A DNA stretch of 64,000 nucleotides, from assembly GCA_902774295.1 (NCBI GenBank), contig CACYHP010000001.1, forward strand, positions 620,001 through 684,000, read 5' to 3'. Both the position numbers and the translations under genes were made by a program. Position 1 is the first letter of the stretch; the number at the start of each line of letters is the position of its first letter. Of the stretch, positions 62,242-64,000 are shown piece after piece. This DNA is from an uncultured Bacteroidia bacterium (GTDB lineage: Bacteria > Bacteroidota > Bacteroidia > Bacteroidales > F082). The notes below the pieces were generated by a model. It worked only from the letters and a program-made list of their open reading frames with translations. It did not search any database and had not been told where the DNA came from.

Positions 62242-62249
62242 TAATTTTG
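62242..62249 (+). promoter_or_regulatory. -7 element of glyA
   Basis: TAATTTTG at 62242-62249; the ATG is at 62312, so the leader is about 58 bases, AT-rich, without a hairpin I can see. Confidence 0.65.
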
Positions 62250-62311
62250 AAAATTGAAATAATTTCATGAAAAATTTGTAAGTAATTGAATATCAACTAA
62301 ATATTTTTGAC

Positions 62312-63592
62312 ATGAAAAAAGACACAAAGGTTTTTAACCTTATCCGTAAGGAAAAAGAGCGTCAGATGCACGGCATCGAGCTTATCGCTTCTGAAAATTT
62401 CGTCAGCGACCAGGTGTTGAAAGCCATGGGTTCAGTGATGACAAACAAATATGCAGAAGGTTATCCAGGAAAGCGTTATTACGGCGGTTGCCAGATTGTT
62501 GACCAGACCGAGCAGATCGCTATCGACCGCGCAGGTGAACTCTTCCAGGCAAAATTCGTCAACGTGCAGCCACACTCAGGCGCACAGGCTAACATGGCAG
62601 TGTTGTTGGCATGCTTGAAGCCAGGTGACACATTCATGGGCCTCGACCTCTCACACGGCGGACACCTCTCACACGGTTCACCTGTCAACTCATCAGGTAT
62701 CCTTTACAACCCAGTAGCATACGAAGTAAATAAGGAAACCGGTATGGTCGACTACGACGACATGGAGAAGAAAGTCGCTCAGTACAAGCCGAAACTCATC
62801 ATCGCTGGTGCTTCAGCATATTCACGTGACTGGGACTACGCACGTATGCGTAAGGCTGCTGACTCAGTCGGCGCTATCTTGATGGCTGACATCTCACACC
62901 CGGCAGGTCTCATCGCACGCGGCATCCTCAACGACCCGTTGGAGTATTGCCATATCGTGACAACAACCACACACAAGACCCTCCGTGGACCACGTGGCGG
63001 TATGATCATGATGCGTGAAGACTTCCCTAACCCATGGGGTTTGACAACACCTAAGGGCGAGGTTAAGATGATGTCTGCATTGCTCAACAGCGCAGTGTTC
63101 CCAGGCGTCCAGGGCGGACCACTCGAGCACGTCATCGCATCAAAGGCAGTCGCTTTCGGCGAGGCTTTGACAGACGAATACTTCGAGTATATCCTCCAGG
63201 TGAAGAAGAATGCAGCAGCTATGGCAAAGGCATTCAGCGACAGAGGCTACAACATCATCAGCGGTGGCACAGACAACCACTTGATGCTCATCGACCTCCG
63301 TTCGAAGTTCCCAGAGATCACAGGTAAGATGGTTGAGAATACCCTCGTTCAGGCTGATATCACAGTCAACAAGAACATGGTTCCATTCGACAGCCGTTCA
63401 CCATTCCAGACTTCAGGTCTCCGCGTTGGTACTCCAGCTATCACAACACGTGGTTTGAAGGAAGACATGATGGAGCCAATCGTAGACTTGATTGACGATG
63501 TCATCAGCCACATCGACGACACCAAGAAACTCGAGGCAGTGAAGGGTAAAGTCAACGAAATGATGGCTGACAGACCATTGTTCGCTTGGTAA
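62312..63592 (+). CDS. glyA: Serine hydroxymethyltransferase
   Basis: 426 residues. PLP enzyme that makes glycine and 5,10-methylene-THF from serine. PLP lysine in [14 protein letters not shown] (about 221), [14 protein letters not shown], and substrate-binding SENFVS at the start. The codon use is strongly biased as in the first 6.6 kb. It is convergent with the gene for 5-formyl-THF cyclo-ligase, another folate enzyme. Confidence 0.97.
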   Translation: MKKDTKVFNLIRKEKERQMHGIELIASENFVSDQVLKAMGSVMTNKYAEGYPGKRYYGGCQIVDQTEQIAIDRAGELFQAKFVNVQPHSGAQANMAVLLACLKPGDTFMGLDLSHGGHLSHGSPVNSSGILYNPVAYEVNKETGMVDYDDMEKKVAQYKPKLIIAGASAYSRDWDYARMRKAADSVGAILMADISHPAGLIARGILNDPLEYCHIVTTTTHKTLRGPRGGMIMMREDFPNPWGLTTPKGEVKMMSALLNSAVFPGVQGGPLEHVIASKAVAFGEALTDEYFEYILQVKKNAAAMAKAFSDRGYNIISGGTDNHLMLIDLRSKFPEITGKMVENTLVQADITVNKNMVPFDSRSPFQTSGLRVGTPAITTRGLKEDMMEPIVDLIDDVISHIDDTKKLEAVKGKVNEMMADRPLFAW

Positions 63593-63593
63593 T

Positions 63594-63635
63594 TAGTCTC
63601 TAGTTTTTAGTCTTTAGTCTTTAGAATTTAGTTCT
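63594..63635. repeat. Left heptamer array after glyA
   Basis: Six units of TAGTCTT type with a strict 7-base period, beginning one base after the glyA stop. It is paired with the inverted array at 63684-63718. Confidence 0.92.
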
Positions 63636-63642
63636 AATATAC

Positions 63643-63670
63643 AAAAAGAGCTGCATTTGCAGCTCTTTTT
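63643..63670. terminator. Bidirectional terminator between glyA and the cyclo-ligase gene
   Basis: AAAAAGAGCTGCA (63643-63655) pairs perfectly with TGCAGCTCTTTTT (63658-63670) around TT. T-runs on both strands. Confidence 0.93.
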
Positions 63671-63683
63671 ATTTTGTCAGATT

Positions 63684-63718
63684 ACTAAAGACTAACAACT
63701 AATGACTAAAGACTACAA
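63684..63718. repeat. Right heptamer array before the cyclo-ligase stop
   Basis: Five units of ACTAAAG type, the inverse of the left array. The last unit contains the stop codon of the minus-strand gene (63713-63715). Confidence 0.92.
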
Positions 63719-64000
63719 CGAAATTACTTCATCCATTTTAATGTCATTCGGCTCCGTTGGAACCTCGTCGACGAGTTGGAAGTCGAAGCATATTCCGATG
63801 CGTTTGACGTTCAGGTGTTTGCAAAGAAACCTGTCGTAATAGCCACGGCCGCGGCCGATGCGGTTGCCGTTGCGGTCGAAGGCGACGCCTGGGACAACGA
63901 TAAGGTCGTAGTCGCCGGTGTAAGGCTCGTTTTGAGGCTCTAAGATATTGAAGTCGCCGACGGCAAAGCCAGTGTTTTCTGCAAGTTCCACAGGGATGAT
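63713..64000 (-). CDS. 5-formyltetrahydrofolate cyclo-ligase, C-terminal part (5' end outside window)
   Basis: 95 codons of the 3' end remain; the frame is open through base 64000, and the GTG at 63991 is an internal valine. The signature DLIVVPGVAFDRNGNRIGRG with GRGYYDRFL is the ATP- and substrate-binding block of the MTHFS family, which converts 5-formyl-THF (made by glyA as a side reaction) to methenyl-THF. The ending MDEVISL is typical. It is convergent with glyA. Confidence 0.93.
   Translation of the reverse strand: MIPVELAENTGFAVGDFNILEPQNEPYTGDYDLIVVPGVAFDRNGNRIGRGRGYYDRFLCKHLNVKRIGICFDFQLVDEVPTEPNDIKMDEVISL

Noticed and set aside
62250..62311. Riboswitch in the glyA leader
   Set aside because: The leader is about 58 bases, AT-rich and without conserved stems of the glycine, THF or SAM classes that I could recognise.
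63594..63718. CRISPR array
   Set aside because: The repeats are contiguous 7-base units without spacers, far shorter than CRISPR repeats, and there are no cas genes.

Overview
The window is a chromosomal segment from a member of the Bacteroidota, most likely order Bacteroidales. The evidence is the type IX secretion (T9SS) and gliding genes (PorV-like protein, DUF5103 plug, GldE, GldD), cargo proteins with T9SS C-terminal sorting domains, TonB-dependent receptors, an ExbB/ExbD/ExbD cluster, very few Shine-Dalgarno sites, and at least 18 copies of the Bacteroidota -7 promoter element TAnnTTTG. The genetic code is standard. I see no prophage, transposase, CRISPR array or rRNA operon. One tRNA gene is present.

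Layout. 0-6.6 kb: the 3' end of a TonB-dependent receptor, a giant T9SS cargo protein and a PorV-like barrel form one cassette with highly expressed-type codon use. 6.7-12.1 kb: greA, a HIT protein, an rRNA methyltransferase, and a very large FAD/iron-sulfur oxidoreductase that fuses the parts of HcnABC-like enzymes. 12.1-20.2 kb: an AT-rich envelope-decoration island with two acyltransferase systems (acyltransferase-3; MBOAT plus SGNH partner), a GH5-like lipoprotein and an LtaS-like phosphotransferase. 20.2-24.1 kb: tyrS, a tiny NqrM-like four-Cys membrane protein, apbE and the T9SS plug protein. 24.1-29.2 kb: priA, the ExbB/ExbD proton channel operon and tRNA-Ser(GGA). 29.4-36.4 kb: asparaginase, TatD, HflX, trpS, RNase E/G, an unlisted 29-residue ribosomal-type protein, HU and SSB. 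36.4-41 kb: gldE, gldD, a secreted repeat protein and corA. 41-49 kb: a T9SS cargo protein, a GH92 mannosidase and a TonB-type receptor. 49-64 kb: YitT, ruvB, a SPOR protein, a small barrel, a PAP2-like protein, rpoN, asnS, a DAHP synthase-chorismate mutase fusion, a T9SS subtilase, a small barrel, a polyprenyl synthase, glyA and the C-terminal part of 5-formyl-THF cyclo-ligase.

The most unusual structure is between the genes. First, short tandem arrays with a strict 7-base period lie directly against stop codons, often as inverted pairs around an intrinsic terminator; the unit sequence differs from array to array but the period does not. Second, a dispersed element of about 39 bp (core GTCATTTCGAnCGAAGCGAAG...GAGAAATC, split here) occurs in at least four places. 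In three of them it has become protein-coding: 13 in-frame codons inside tatD, the N-terminal region of a barrel protein's signal peptide, and the C-terminal tail of the NqrM-like protein. Terminator-like hairpins in the leaders of greA and the RNase E/G gene suggest attenuation.

Limits: all calls are from reading the sequence. No database search, structure prediction or computed statistic was available. Promoters are motif matches, and family assignments rest on remembered motifs.
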